From Allobosea sp. (GTDB taxonomy: Bacteria; Pseudomonadota; Alphaproteobacteria; Rhizobiales; Beijerinckiaceae), in NCBI GenBank assembly GCA_024231975.1, contig JAAEQB010000057.1, positions 1 through 64,000 of the forward strand: 64,000 nt of DNA, written 5' to 3'. Under the pieces are notes generated by a model. That model did no database searches, was not told where the DNA came from, and saw only the letters and a program-made list of their open reading frames with translations. A program made the translations under genes and the position numbers. Numbering within the stretch: position 1 is the first letter of the stretch; every line of letters begins with the position of its first letter. Positions 17,313 through 25,710 of the stretch are shown here, in pieces.

Positions 17313-17567
17313 ATGCCCACCTATCGGCTTGGCTCCAATGAGCTCGTCCACGCTCCAGGCGTGATCGCCTGGGCCATCAATGGCTACGCCTTCGAACACG
17401 ATCGAGCGGCTCTGCGCCGCGTCGTCGTCGACGGCTGGCCGGGCGTCCCCGCCGCGGCCGTCGATCAGCTCTTATCCAGGGCGGTTCCTCATAGGATCGA
17501 CGGCGAAACCGTCGTCTTCACCGTTGCCGAGCCCGCACCACCTCCGTCTCCGGTCGAGGAGGCATGA
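17313..17567 (+). CDS. Small protein, unknown (84 aa)
   Basis: ATG 17313 after CAAGAGGTCGTC. The protein MPTYRLGSNELVHAPGVIAW... ends in a proline/glutamate-rich tail (PAPPPSPVEEA). No domain is recognised. Its stop overlaps the next start (ATGA). Confidence 0.65.
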   Translation: MPTYRLGSNELVHAPGVIAWAINGYAFEHDRAALRRVVVDGWPGVPAAAVDQLLSRAVPHRIDGETVVFTVAEPAPPPSPVEEA

Positions 17568-17764
17568 TCATGCTCGGCACCTATCGTCGGCTCAACCTCC
17601 ACGTCCTCGCGCCGTGGCGCAACGTGGTGCGCGCCGCGCACAACAAGCTCGATCCCGCCTCGCGACGCGATCCCGACAGGCGCGAAGCTCGCAAGAGCTT
17701 CTATCGTCAGATGCTGAAGCATCACCGCGACGCACAGCAGATCGTTCATCGCTTTCGGCTCTGA
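17564..17764 (+). CDS. Small basic protein, unknown (66 aa)
   Basis: It overlaps the preceding gene by four bases and is rich in Arg, Lys and His (SRRDPDRREARKSFYRQMLK). It could bind nucleic acid, but there is no recognisable fold. Translational coupling with the 84-aa protein suggests a joint function. Confidence 0.6.
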   Translation: MIMLGTYRRLNLHVLAPWRNVVRAAHNKLDPASRRDPDRREARKSFYRQMLKHHRDAQQIVHRFRL

Positions 17765-17798
17765 CGCCGCAGCACACCCGCCACCTCGCCGATCCAGC

Positions 17799-17820
17799 TC
17801 CATGCCCGCAAGGGCATGGA
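17799..17820. promoter_or_regulatory. Perfect hairpin with GCAA tetraloop
   Basis: TCCATGCCC and GGGCATGGA form nine pairs closed by GCAA, a stable GNRA-type RNA loop. It lies in the gap between 17764 and the gene at 17867 with no T run, so it is either a leader element or a weak terminator. Confidence 0.6.
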
Positions 17821-17866
17821 CGGTCGGTGCGCGCCTGCGAGGCAGGCAGACATCCGAGGGCATGCC

Positions 17867-18481
17867 ATGACGACCGATCGACCTTTTCGGAAGATTTTCC
17901 CGACTCCCACTGGCGCCCAGCAAATGTATCAGCTCTTGGGCCTTGGAGAGGATCCGCCTATCGAGCAACGCCTCTCCGATGACACCTGTTCAGCAGGGTG
18001 GTTCGAGGTAACGGAGGATTGCTACCAGTTCGCGCGCATGATCTGGGGGCCGCTCTTCTCGCGCCCGGGCATGTTCGCCGTCACCAAGCGCGGGACCATT
18101 GCCTCGATCTTCTTCGAAATCACCGTCCGCGGACGGCGCCGATGGTTCCACGGCTATTGCGATCTCTCCGACCCCCAGAGCCCGGAGCGCATGCGCGCCG
18201 CGATCATCGCCTTCGAGACGCGGGCTTTTGACAGCATGACGCGCGCCGAAAAGCTTGAGGCAATCTGGGCATGGGCACCCGACGATTTCAAAGGGATCGC
18301 CGGCGCTGTGGATCCCAAAGCCTGGCCCACTGAACATCTCGGCAAACGCACCATCCTGGTGAACGGTGGAGCCCTCGGCACGGTCCTGAAGCTGCTCGAG
18401 CAGCTGACCGACGCCGAAATCGAAGAGAAGCTGGCGCCCCAGGCGAGGTGGAACGCCTCGGATGACGATGCCCCGGCCTGA
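17867..18481 (+). CDS. Unknown protein (204 aa)
   Basis: Start ATG 17867 (MTTDRPFRKIFPTPTGAQQM). The protein is mixed alpha/beta with segments VTEDCYQFARMIWGPLFSRP, ITVRGRRRWFHGYCDLSDPQ and a C-terminal helix LKLLEQLTDAEIEEKL. I do not recognise a family. It belongs to the block of small genes with no assigned function between the ATPase module and the DUF1173 relic. No signal peptide or membrane segment is present. Confidence 0.65.
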   Translation: MTTDRPFRKIFPTPTGAQQMYQLLGLGEDPPIEQRLSDDTCSAGWFEVTEDCYQFARMIWGPLFSRPGMFAVTKRGTIASIFFEITVRGRRRWFHGYCDLSDPQSPERMRAAIIAFETRAFDSMTRAEKLEAIWAWAPDDFKGIAGAVDPKAWPTEHLGKRTILVNGGALGTVLKLLEQLTDAEIEEKLAPQARWNASDDDAPA

Positions 18482-18559
18482 AGGCCGCAAGGGTCCACGC
18501 CTCGGCTGACACCACGAATGGCCCGAGCGTCATGGGTCTGGCGTGCAGGTCGGCTGCGG

Positions 18560-18698
18560 GCCGGCGTCGCGAGAGGCGGAGGTGGGCTGGGGAGGGGCGG
18601 GCGCTGGGCTGGAGAGCGCGCCACTGAGAGATCGTTCGCGATCCCGGCCTCCATGGGACTCCAGCCGAGTCCGACCACCCCAAAATCAGGAGAACTCC
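18560..18698 (+). promoter_or_regulatory. GC- and GA-rich leader before the DUF3085-like gene
   Basis: Non-coding stretch with a GA-rich box (GGGAGGGGCGGGCGCTGGGC), then GGAGAGCGCGCC, and a ribosome site AGGAG nine bases before the ATG. A candidate structured RNA has been named after DUF3085 genes in alphaproteobacteria, to my recollection; I cannot confirm a match. The GA-rich box resembles those upstream of 22534, 27057 and 30073. Confidence 0.35.
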
Positions 18699-19100
18699 AT
18701 GTTCACGTTCCCGCTTGCCGCGGTGCGCGCGGTCATCGCGCGTGGCGAATCGGATGCTGCCGCCAATGGCGGCTTTCGCGATCCCCATGGCGGTCTCGTG
18801 CCCGGAAAGGGCCTACGACCCGGCCTTTGGCTCGTCGGAGATCAGAGTGTGTATCTGATCTCGAATGGTCGTCTTCCGGACGATGGCAAAGCACTGGTCT
18901 GCTACGCCGATCAGTGCAATCCAAGCACCAATCCGGATTGGTTCGAATACAAGACTCGCTACTTCGGCGGGGATGACGGCGTCGAGTTCATCGCAGCCGA
19001 AGAAATCCTCCCCGTTGCCGATCAGCGAGACGCCGCCACCCATCTGCGCCTCGACCTAGACGAGAACAGCATCGGGATCAGCGTCATCGTCAAGCACTGA
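18699..19100 (+). CDS. DUF3085-like protein
   Basis: Protein of 133 residues, ATG 18699. The core PGLWLVGDQSVYLISNGRLP (residues about 41-60), followed by VCYADQCNPSTNPDWFEYK, is the pattern I associate with DUF3085 proteins of alphaproteobacterial plasmids. The function of the family is unknown. It is followed by a terminator-like hairpin (19126-19157), so the gene may be a single transcription unit. Confidence 0.6.
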   Translation: MFTFPLAAVRAVIARGESDAAANGGFRDPHGGLVPGKGLRPGLWLVGDQSVYLISNGRLPDDGKALVCYADQCNPSTNPDWFEYKTRYFGGDDGVEFIAAEEILPVADQRDAATHLRLDLDENSIGISVIVKH

Positions 19101-19125
19101 CACCTTTCTTCAGCTCAATCCGCCG

Positions 19126-19157
19126 CCCCGCCTTCGCGCGGGGTTTTTGCGTTTTTT
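19126..19157 (+). terminator. Rho-independent terminator
   Basis: CCCCGC (19126-19131), loop CTTCGC, GCGGGG (19138-19143), then TTTTTGCGTTTTTTC. It lies between two rightward genes. Confidence 0.75.
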
Positions 19158-19175
19158 CGACCAGGAGAACCGATC

Positions 19176-19586
19176 ATGCCGCACTTCACCATCGAAACCA
19201 CCTATCTCCTGCCCGTTTACCGCCAGCGAAGCTACGAGGCGCCGAGCCTGGCCGAGGCCTGCCGGCTCTCCATCGAGGACGACGACTGGGACGGCTCGAA
19301 GCAGGATCACGAATCCGCCGGCGACACCTATGTCAGCGACATCTGGGCCGGCCCTGACGTCGCGGATCGCGGCGAGCCTGTTCCGATCCCGAGCCAATGC
19401 CGCGATACGGTTCAGCGCCAGGTCGAGCATTTCGGCGAGCTCCTGACCCAACTCGCCATTCCCGCGCAGCCCATGGGCATCTCAGCGGTCGACTTCCAGC
19501 GCTGGCTACCGAACGCACAGGCCGCCGTCGCCAAGGCCAGAGCCATTCTCGAGGGACGGCGCGATCCAGACGACGTCACCGCCTGA
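19176..19586 (+). CDS. Small acidic protein, unknown (136 aa)
   Basis: ATG 19176 after CAGGAGAACC. It begins MPHFTIETTYLLPVYRQRSY and has a conserved-looking acidic patch (SIEDDDWDGSKQDHESAGDT) and a helical C-terminus ending in an Ala-rich stretch. No family recognised. It is bounded by terminators on both sides. Confidence 0.65.
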   Translation: MPHFTIETTYLLPVYRQRSYEAPSLAEACRLSIEDDDWDGSKQDHESAGDTYVSDIWAGPDVADRGEPVPIPSQCRDTVQRQVEHFGELLTQLAIPAQPMGISAVDFQRWLPNAQAAVAKARAILEGRRDPDDVTA

Positions 19587-19611
19587 ATCCACCTGCGATT
19601 GACCCCACAAC

Positions 19612-19642
19612 GCCCGGCCCCGTGCCGGGCTTTCTCATTTTT
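19612..19642 (+). terminator. Rho-independent terminator
   Basis: GCCCGGC (19612-19618), loop CCCGT, GCCGGGC (19624-19630), followed by TTTCTCATTTTT. It lies just before the gene at 19654. Confidence 0.75.
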
Positions 19643-19653
19643 GGGAGCCAGCC

Positions 19654-20730
19654 ATGGCCGATTACAATTCCCCGACCGTCATCACGCCGACAATCCCCGT
19701 CTCAGACATGACGGAGCTCGAGCGCCTCATCCTGACGACCATGTTCGACCATGAATATGACGGGGACCGGATCTATTTTTTCAGCAACATCGGGCCAAGC
19801 GAGATCATCTCGATCGATCGCGATGACCTGCTCGGCGCTCTCGAGCGCTCGGTGACGACACCCGGCGGCACTGCTTTGAGCCTCGCGATCGCCGCGCTTC
19901 GCCGCGAAGATCGGGAGGTCGATGCGACCTATCTCGACATTGATGTGTCCGAGACGCCGTGGACGTCGATCCTTCACGACATCGTCTGGCGTTCTTCGCT
20001 GCTCGACGAGATCGTGGTGACGACCTGCTTCACCTGCACGCGGATGCGCTCGGACGGCTTTGGGGGTTCGGTGACGCGGATCACCCCCGAAGGAATCTCA
20101 AGCCGGTCCACCCTTGAGATGCTTGCGGCGTTGCGGGCCGACTGGGAACGCCACGGGGCCGAGAACGTGGCGCATTGCGACCATGACGCGCGCGCCCCTT
20201 GGCCCAGTCGCGATCCCATCACGCGCATGGTGCTGGCGATCGACGAGCAGGCGCGGAATCCCAATCCGTTCGCCACCTACCTCCTGGACCGCGGCGACAC
20301 CAATTCCCTGGCCACGATCAGGCGTTTCGTCGCCTCTTTCCGCGACCCGCGCGATGCACTCCGCGTCGCGACTGGCGCTGAGCTCGAGGCGGCGCTTTGC
20401 GTCTGGGAGGCGATGCTGGAGCTGCGCCGCATCCATGAAGACGAGGCCAACCGCGATCCCGTTCATGAGAGCATCCACGAGATGCTGAACGTCTGGGATG
20501 CGATCGGCTCCCACCGGATGCGTCGTTTCGCACTCGACATCGCCGGCCTTGCGCTCCAGGTCTTCAGCGACCTCCAGCACGAAATCGCCGACACCGCCTG
20601 GGCCTTCGATTCCAACATCGTTCCGGCCGTTGTCGAAAATCTCGACTGGTCGTTCGATGGCCCGGAGCGCCGCGGTGAGCCGGAACTGTTTCTTCATGCC
20701 GTACTCGACACCCTTCGCAGAACACCATAG
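19654..20730 (+). CDS. Unknown protein (358 aa)
   Basis: Start ATG 19654 after TTGGGAGCC. A mostly helical soluble protein. It has an N-terminal acidic segment (MTELERLILTTMFDHEYDGD), a TTCFTCTRMRSDGF stretch with two cysteines, and a C-terminal half with repeated helices (FVASFRDPRDALRVATGAEL...). No catalytic motif or known domain is recognised. It is the largest of the unassigned genes in this block. Confidence 0.65.
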   Translation: MADYNSPTVITPTIPVSDMTELERLILTTMFDHEYDGDRIYFFSNIGPSEIISIDRDDLLGALERSVTTPGGTALSLAIAALRREDREVDATYLDIDVSETPWTSILHDIVWRSSLLDEIVVTTCFTCTRMRSDGFGGSVTRITPEGISSRSTLEMLAALRADWERHGAENVAHCDHDARAPWPSRDPITRMVLAIDEQARNPNPFATYLLDRGDTNSLATIRRFVASFRDPRDALRVATGAELEAALCVWEAMLELRRIHEDEANRDPVHESIHEMLNVWDAIGSHRMRRFALDIAGLALQVFSDLQHEIADTAWAFDSNIVPAVVENLDWSFDGPERRGEPELFLHAVLDTLRRTP

Positions 20731-20759
20731 CGTCCGCTGAAGCAGTCAGGGAGCCGTCC

Positions 20760-21062
20760 ATGAACGAGCCGACCCGCGCCGCCTTCGAGCGGCTGCTCAA
20801 GGTGGCGCGCAGCGACACGGGACAGGCCCACCGTGTCGCGGACTTCATCTTCGCCTGGTGGAATGCCGAGAGCCTCGGACGGTTCGATCTGGCAGACCTC
20901 TTCGCCGTCGACCTCGCCATCTCGCAGGATATGGCGACGGTCTTCTCCTATATGGCGAGCCGCTCCGTGGCCGAATATCCGGACCTCTACCGGGGAGAGA
21001 TCGAGCAGTTGATCGCCCAATGGCGGCCGGAGATCTGGGCGAGGTCGAAGGAAGTCGCCTGA
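20760..21062 (+). CDS. Small helical protein, unknown (100 aa)
   Basis: ATG 20760, 29 bases after the previous stop. The sequence MNEPTRAAFERLLKVARSDT... includes FIFAWWNAESLGRFDLADLF and AVDLAISQDMATVFSYMASR and ends near WAR. Similar short proteins with the WWNA pattern are common on alphaproteobacterial plasmids as far as I recall, without known function. It converges with the DUF1173 relic at 21082. Confidence 0.65.
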   Translation: MNEPTRAAFERLLKVARSDTGQAHRVADFIFAWWNAESLGRFDLADLFAVDLAISQDMATVFSYMASRSVAEYPDLYRGEIEQLIAQWRPEIWARSKEVA

Positions 21063-21081
21063 CCGTACCGACGTCTGAGGG

Positions 21082-22280
21082 CTAGCGCGCCGGCAAGGCC
21101 GGCATGTCGCCATGTGCGGTCCGCCAGATCCAGCTGTCCATCTCGGGTCGGCTCGCGATCAGCTCCTCCAGCGCGGCGTCATAGGCGTCGTCGGCGCCGG
21201 CCGGCACGACGAACAGCGCCACCGGCCGTGGCCGATGCTGCATCAGGAGCGCGGCGACGATCGGCTGCTCGGCCGGTGCCGCGTAGCGTAATCCCTTGAT
21301 GCTCTGTTCCCGGACCTTCGCCAGGGCCTCGACCAGGCGCTGCTCATGCGCGGATTCATAGGGAATCCAGTTCTCGGCCACAGCCATCAGCGCGATCTCC
21401 TCGACGATGGCGAGGCCGGCCGCGTTCATTCCGAACGTCGCGATCGCCATCAGATGCGAGGCGTCGTTCGCCGCCCACAGCGCGAGCTCGATCTCGAACC
21501 GAGTCTGCACCCGCTGCCAACTCTTCTCATCGAGGAGGAACGGGAATCCCGGCATGTGCTTCACGACGAGCCGGTGGCCGCCGCGTCCCGGCTGAAACTC
21601 CTTCACCTCGCCGACGACCAGCATCAGCTTGCGTGGCCCCGCCTTCTGCGGCTGGATCTCGCTCAGCTTCGCGGCGCGCCGCTGCTCGATCGCCTCCTTG
21701 TTCGCGGCGCGGAACGGCTCCGGCACCAGCAGCATGTCGCTCAGCGGGCCTCCCTTCACGATCATGGTCTGGCCGCCTCGATCAGGTGCCAGCGGATATT
21801 CCACCAGTGGCGCTTGTCGGCCCAGGCCGACGTCCATTTGGTCAGGCCCGCTTCGTTCCAGAGAAAATGCAGCAGGGCACGCAGCGACAGCCGACGCGCC
21901 TCGCTCTTCACCGAGCTCGTCTCGGCCGTGCCCGGCGTCGGCGCCGCCCGGCTACCCGTGCGCGTCAAGCTGAACTCCAGCCGCAGGGCCGCCATTCCCG
22001 TCGCCGGATCGAGCCGGATCGCGCTGCCCATCATCGGGCCAAGACCGGAGAGATCGATCGGCGGCTCGTAGGACTCGCAGGATGGATCATGCTGTCCGCC
22101 GGTCAGCGGCATGCGCTTGATGACGAGCTGCTCGCCGAGCGCGGCGACATACATCGGGATGCCCGGATTGCGGCACAGGCACAGTGGCCGCAATCGGTCA
22201 CGATATGCACTCGAAAGAGCCGCCGGCAGAGCCGGATCGTCCTCATCGAGAATAGTGCCTGCGATCTCGAACCGGCGCAT
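21082..22280 (-). pseudogene. DUF1173-family protein, frameshifted copy
   Basis: Two overlapping frames together make one DUF1173-like protein. The first starts at 22280 (MRRFEIAGTILDEDD..., LRPLCLCRNPGIPMYVA, HDPSCESYEPPIDLSGLG) and stops at 21762 after HLIEAARP. The second carries on from TMIVKGGPLSDMLLVPEPF to a stop at 21082 (WIWRTAHGDMPALPAR). The intact paralogue at 43114-44310 aligns across the join (FLLEAAEGKSSKGKALDDIL against LIEAA...SDMLLVP), so a single base is missing near 21771-21776 (GCGGCCAGACC where GCGGCCCAGACC would keep the frame). Either the gene is dead, the base is a sequencing error, or a frameshift is used. Confidence 0.75.
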
Positions 22281-22533
22281 TCCGCTCCGCTCCCCGGAAA
22301 CGCCGAATCTTCCCCGACCAAGCCCGTCAGGGCAACCGGTCATTTGTGACGGGTTGCGCCGCCCAGCGCGCAAGAGTCGGAGCTGGGTCGGGAAGGGCTC
22401 GGCGGCGCGGCAGGAAAGAGGGCGCTCCTGCGCGGCCGGCGGGCAGGCGCCCGCCTGATGGGCCCTCCGCTCCTACGCCTTCGCTGAAGGCTTTTCCCTG
22501 CTTCTCGCTCACCTGTTCAGAAAGGTCTGACCC

Positions 22534-23424
22534 ATGCCCGTTTTCACGACGAAGGAAGAATATTTCTACGCCGAATGCCTGCCCATCACGATCTACCGTG
22601 AGGGCGAACCCTTCGCGGCCGTCATCGGGGACGGCATTCCTGGCGAGCCTGCAACGGAAACCGACAAGGCGCGCGCCGCGCAGATCCGCGACGCGTTGGC
22701 AGCGAGCGAGCCCACGGTCGGCTCCTTCCACGGCGCGAGCATTGCGGAGCAGGTCCGGCTTGCCTCGTCACTCGCCGGAACAGAGGATGAAGGCGGGCGG
22801 CAGGATCTGCGCGACATCATCGCCTATTTGGGCCGGCGCGCATCGGTCCAGCAGAACGCGCTCGCCTCGCTCGCCATCGTGGCTGGCGAGATCGTCTTTG
22901 GAGACGGTACGGATGCCAGTCAGCAGAGGGCCATCGACCATGCGGTCGCGGCCCTCAAGGTCCACGGCATCACGCGGGACGTCTGGGCGCTGGCGCTGGC
23001 GGGCGAGCCACCCAAGCCCGACCCGCTGCGCGACGCCGCCAGGGATATGCTGGCAGCGCTGAAGAAGCGCTCCGCACAAATGGAGCAATTCCACAGGCGG
23101 CTTTCGCCCGCTGATAGGCTGGGCGGCTATGGCGTCCTCTTGAAAGCCTGGATGGACGAAGACGGAGCCCTCATCGCCCGCGCCGAAGCCAGCGGGATGG
23201 CGGACGCGTCGGAGAAGAATTCCCAGCCGGCCGACTTCGAGCAGCGCCGCGACGGGTGGCTCATCGCCTTCATCCCGATCAGTTCGGCAGCGCGACAATG
23301 GAGCATCGATGCCGGTCCGAAAAACGCGCGCTGGGAACACCAGCGCTGGTATGCCGCTCGTCGCGATGCGCCTACGACGCGACGCGAGATCGAAGCCGAA
23401 GGCTTCACGGTGCGGGATGCCTGA
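22534..23424 (+). CDS. Unknown protein (296 aa)
   Basis: ATG 22534 with AGAAAGGTC upstream, at the end of a 250-bp GC-rich leader containing GAAAGAGGGCGCTCC and several stems. The protein starts MPVFTTKEEYFYAECLPITI and has helical middle parts (QDLRDIIAYLGRRASVQQNA) and a C-terminal segment ending EIEAEGFTVRDA. No known domain. It may be among the genes sharing the GA-rich leader box. Confidence 0.6.
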   Translation: MPVFTTKEEYFYAECLPITIYREGEPFAAVIGDGIPGEPATETDKARAAQIRDALAASEPTVGSFHGASIAEQVRLASSLAGTEDEGGRQDLRDIIAYLGRRASVQQNALASLAIVAGEIVFGDGTDASQQRAIDHAVAALKVHGITRDVWALALAGEPPKPDPLRDAARDMLAALKKRSAQMEQFHRRLSPADRLGGYGVLLKAWMDEDGALIARAEASGMADASEKNSQPADFEQRRDGWLIAFIPISSAARQWSIDAGPKNARWEHQRWYAARRDAPTTRREIEAEGFTVRDA

Positions 23425-23559
23425 GGCGATGCCGTTTTTCCACCCCACATGCACCGATGTCGAAAAGATCGTCGCGTTGCCTCGTCCCTGCTTCGGAGCC
23501 CAGATAGGGCGAAGACGATCACCATCAGGCGAGACCGTGGTCCCGGAAGGCGAGGAATC

Positions 23560-23958
23560 ATGCCGATAGTCAGCATTGCGTATCGCCGCAAGACGAACGA
23601 GATCCGGGAAGGGTCTGTCGAGATCACCGTCGACGAGGAGGTCGCCGATACCCTGCGCCAGGGTAAGAACATGGAAGCCTGGGCCATCTTCACGATGGTC
23701 GGGCAGGTCAAAAACTGGCGGACCGTCCCGAGCGCGCTTCAGCCCGATCTCGAATTCGTCGCCAGGATCGATGGCGTCGACGTCAAGGCAGAGGCGCCGC
23801 CCAAGCCGATGCGCAGGGAGCCGCGCGAGATCGCGGCTCGCGCATTGTGCCGCCGTGCCGGCCATCCCGAGAACACGAAATTCCAGGGCAAACCGATGTG
23901 GATGAGCTTTCTGGCCGATGCCGACGCCGTCATCGCCGCGCTCGACAGCACGGGATGA
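23560..23958 (+). CDS. Small protein, unknown (132 aa)
   Basis: Start ATG 23560 after AAGGCGAGGAATC; the longer frame upstream is not supported. It begins MPIVSIAYRRKTNEIREGSV (beta-strand-rich) and ends FLADADAVIAALDSTG. No family recognised. It lies convergent to the toxin-antitoxin pair at 24019-24538. Confidence 0.6.
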   Translation: MPIVSIAYRRKTNEIREGSVEITVDEEVADTLRQGKNMEAWAIFTMVGQVKNWRTVPSALQPDLEFVARIDGVDVKAEAPPKPMRREPREIAARALCRRAGHPENTKFQGKPMWMSFLADADAVIAALDSTG

Positions 23959-24018
23959 GACGGCGGAATGCCGACGAAGGAGCTGGCCGCGTCGCCAGTG
24001 AGCCAAATCCTGCCTCCG

Positions 24019-24300
24019 TCACCGGACTTGGGCGGCTTTGTAGACCTCCGAGCGCTCGCGCTTGCCCACGGCGATGACGAGCACGACGACTTCGGCGTCG
24101 CGTACCTCGTAAACCAGCCGATAGCCGCTGCTGCGCAGCTTGATCTTGTAGCGATCCTTGCTGCCATGCAGCTTTGCCGACGGGATGCGGGGCGTCTCCA
24201 GCCGTTCAGCGAGCTTCTTCTTGAACTGGGAGCGGGTATTGGCGTCGAGCTTGCGCCATTCCTTCTCGGCTTCGACCAGGAATTTGAGCTTATAGCTCAT
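24019..24300 (-). CDS. RelE/ParE-type toxin
   Basis: Protein of 93 residues from ATG 24300 (MSYKLKFLVEAEKEWRKLD). The RelE pattern is clear: SQFKKKLAERLETPRIPSAK, LHGSKDRYKIKLRSSGYRLV and YEVRDAEVVVLVIAVGKRER. RelE toxins cleave mRNA on the ribosome; the basic residues and the final GKRER fit that activity. It overlaps the antitoxin gene by 11 bases, in the usual antitoxin-toxin order. Length is normal for an active toxin. Confidence 0.88.
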   Translation of the reverse strand: MSYKLKFLVEAEKEWRKLDANTRSQFKKKLAERLETPRIPSAKLHGSKDRYKIKLRSSGYRLVYEVRDAEVVVLVIAVGKRERSEVYKAAQVR

Positions 24301-24538
24301 CAAGGCTGACCTCGATCGCCTTCTGTCCCTTGCGGGCATCCGCGATCGCGTTCAGCTCGATATCTTCCAGACGGTCCATCAAGGCCTCAAAAGCGCGGGC
24401 CGGCACGCAATAGAACGCCGGTTCATTGCGATTGAGGATCGCGACGGGAAAGCCCTCGCCGGCCGCGACGGTTCCCATGGGATTGCGCTTCAATTCCGAA
24501 ACGCTGGCCGTGACCTCCGCCAGGATTGTGTGGGGCAT
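24290..24538 (-). CDS. RelB/StbD (Phd/YefM-like) antitoxin
   Basis: Protein of 82 residues from ATG 24538, with ribosome site GAGGAG eight bases upstream. It begins MPHTILAEVTASVSELKRNP and continues FPVAILNRNEPAFYCVPARA, the typical Phd/YefM N-terminal DNA-binding core, followed by the toxin-neutralising tail RLEDIELNAIADARKG. It is cotranscribed with the RelE-type toxin and probably represses its own promoter. The module would stabilise the mobile element. Confidence 0.85.
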   Translation of the reverse strand: MPHTILAEVTASVSELKRNPMGTVAAGEGFPVAILNRNEPAFYCVPARAFEALMDRLEDIELNAIADARKGQKAIEVSLDEL

Positions 24539-24716
24539 CGCGATCTCCTCAAACAGAGCACCATAAATAGCACTCGGAACAGGGCTCTTCAAGGCTCTCT
24601 CGTATCGCCGGCCCGCCGCCGGCGCCCTGCTGCTGGATAGAGACCGAGGAGGGTCGATGCGTGAACACGCAGTGCGGACGCGAGAGCTGTCCGGTATCCA
24701 ACAGGAGATTGTCCCC

Positions 24717-25514
24717 ATGCGCTTCCGCCACTGGCATCGCCCGGAACCCTATGCCGACACATCGCGAAAGCGGGCTGCCTTTCATCGCAAGCAGCGCCTC
24801 GAGCGCGAGGCACTGCCACTTTTCGCCGATCAGATCGCCTCGACCCAGCATGATGTTGACGAAGAAATGGCGCGCCGCGCCATCTGGTGGGGCGAGTTCG
24901 AGCGCGAGCGCCGCGATGAACGGGCGGCCTGGTGGCGCAAGGGGCGGGCGCGGCTGTTCGCCATGCCGGATGGTTTGCGTGCCCGTGTCCGAACCGTCTG
25001 GCGAAGCTGTCCTTATCCCGCCGATCCGGCGAGCTTTGCCGATTTCCTCCATCAGATCGTGATCGGCAGGCTCGATCCCGACAATCCGCCCTGGGCCTTT
25101 CGGCCTGCGCTCAACCCCCGCGTCACCCGTGATCCGCAGAGCTTCGAGCAAGCCTTCCGCCAGATCGGCCGCAAGCAGGGTTCCGGCGGGACGACACCAC
25201 CCGAGGAGCTGCTGTTCTGCGGCAATCTCGGCGCCGGCATCTTGTTTCTGTCGGTCCAGTTGCGGCCGATTGATCAAGCGCGTGGCCTCTGCCCCGATCA
25301 TCGGCTGCACGGTTCTCATCTCCGGCGGGCAAGCCACTGGCTGGACGTCGAGGTCACCGGCCGCTGCTGCGATGCCGAGCTCGCCTTGATCGAGCGGCTC
25401 GCCCAGGCCGGAAACCCACGGCCGGTCATTGCTCGACGAGCAGCTTCATGGGCAGCGCGCTTACCGGAAGATGGCGAGCGCGACGACGTTCGGGACGCTT
25501 GCCGGCCGCCATGA
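24717..25514 (+). CDS. Unknown basic protein (265 aa)
   Basis: Start ATG 24717 (MRFRHWHRPEPYADTSRKRA) after CAGGAGATTGTCCCC. The first 70 residues are strongly charged (KQRLEREALPLFADQIAS, RRAIWWGEFERERRDERAAWW). A more hydrophobic C-terminal part follows (EELLFCGNLGAGILFLSVQL). This N-terminal pattern is recurrent in alphaproteobacterial plasmids as I recall, with no known function. It is the gene directly before DUF932. Confidence 0.65.
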   Translation: MRFRHWHRPEPYADTSRKRAAFHRKQRLEREALPLFADQIASTQHDVDEEMARRAIWWGEFERERRDERAAWWRKGRARLFAMPDGLRARVRTVWRSCPYPADPASFADFLHQIVIGRLDPDNPPWAFRPALNPRVTRDPQSFEQAFRQIGRKQGSGGTTPPEELLFCGNLGAGILFLSVQLRPIDQARGLCPDHRLHGSHLRRASHWLDVEVTGRCCDAELALIERLAQAGNPRPVIARRAASWAARLPEDGERDDVRDACRPP

Positions 25515-25654
25515 CGATCCTCCCTAGAAGATCGAGCGACAGATCCGCGCAATCGTCGCGCGCCAGCGCAGATTCAGCGTCGAGCCGGGCGGCTGCGCTC
25601 CGTCCGTTCGCGTTGGCGCGCGACGGGGAGCGAGAGGGCGAAAGGGCGTTGCCC

Positions 25655-25702
25655 GGCGGGTTTTGCGGTTCGGAGAGAGGTCTCCGGCGCCCGTCATGGA
25701 GG
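25655..25702 (+). promoter_or_regulatory. Folded leader, family I (copy 2)
   Basis: GGCGGG (25655-25660) pairs with CCCGTC (25690-25695), including one G-U pair where other copies have A-U. The inner hairpin is CGGAGA-gagg-TCTCCG (25671-25686). Two bases after the stem comes GGAGG (25698-25702), and ATG 25711 follows. Confidence 0.7.
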
Positions 25703-25710
25703 TTCCAGCC

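Noticed and set aside
24600..24716. Start of the 265-aa protein at 24657
   Set aside because: The first 20 residues lack similarity and no ribosome site precedes 24657. ATG 24717 has CAGGAGA in place.
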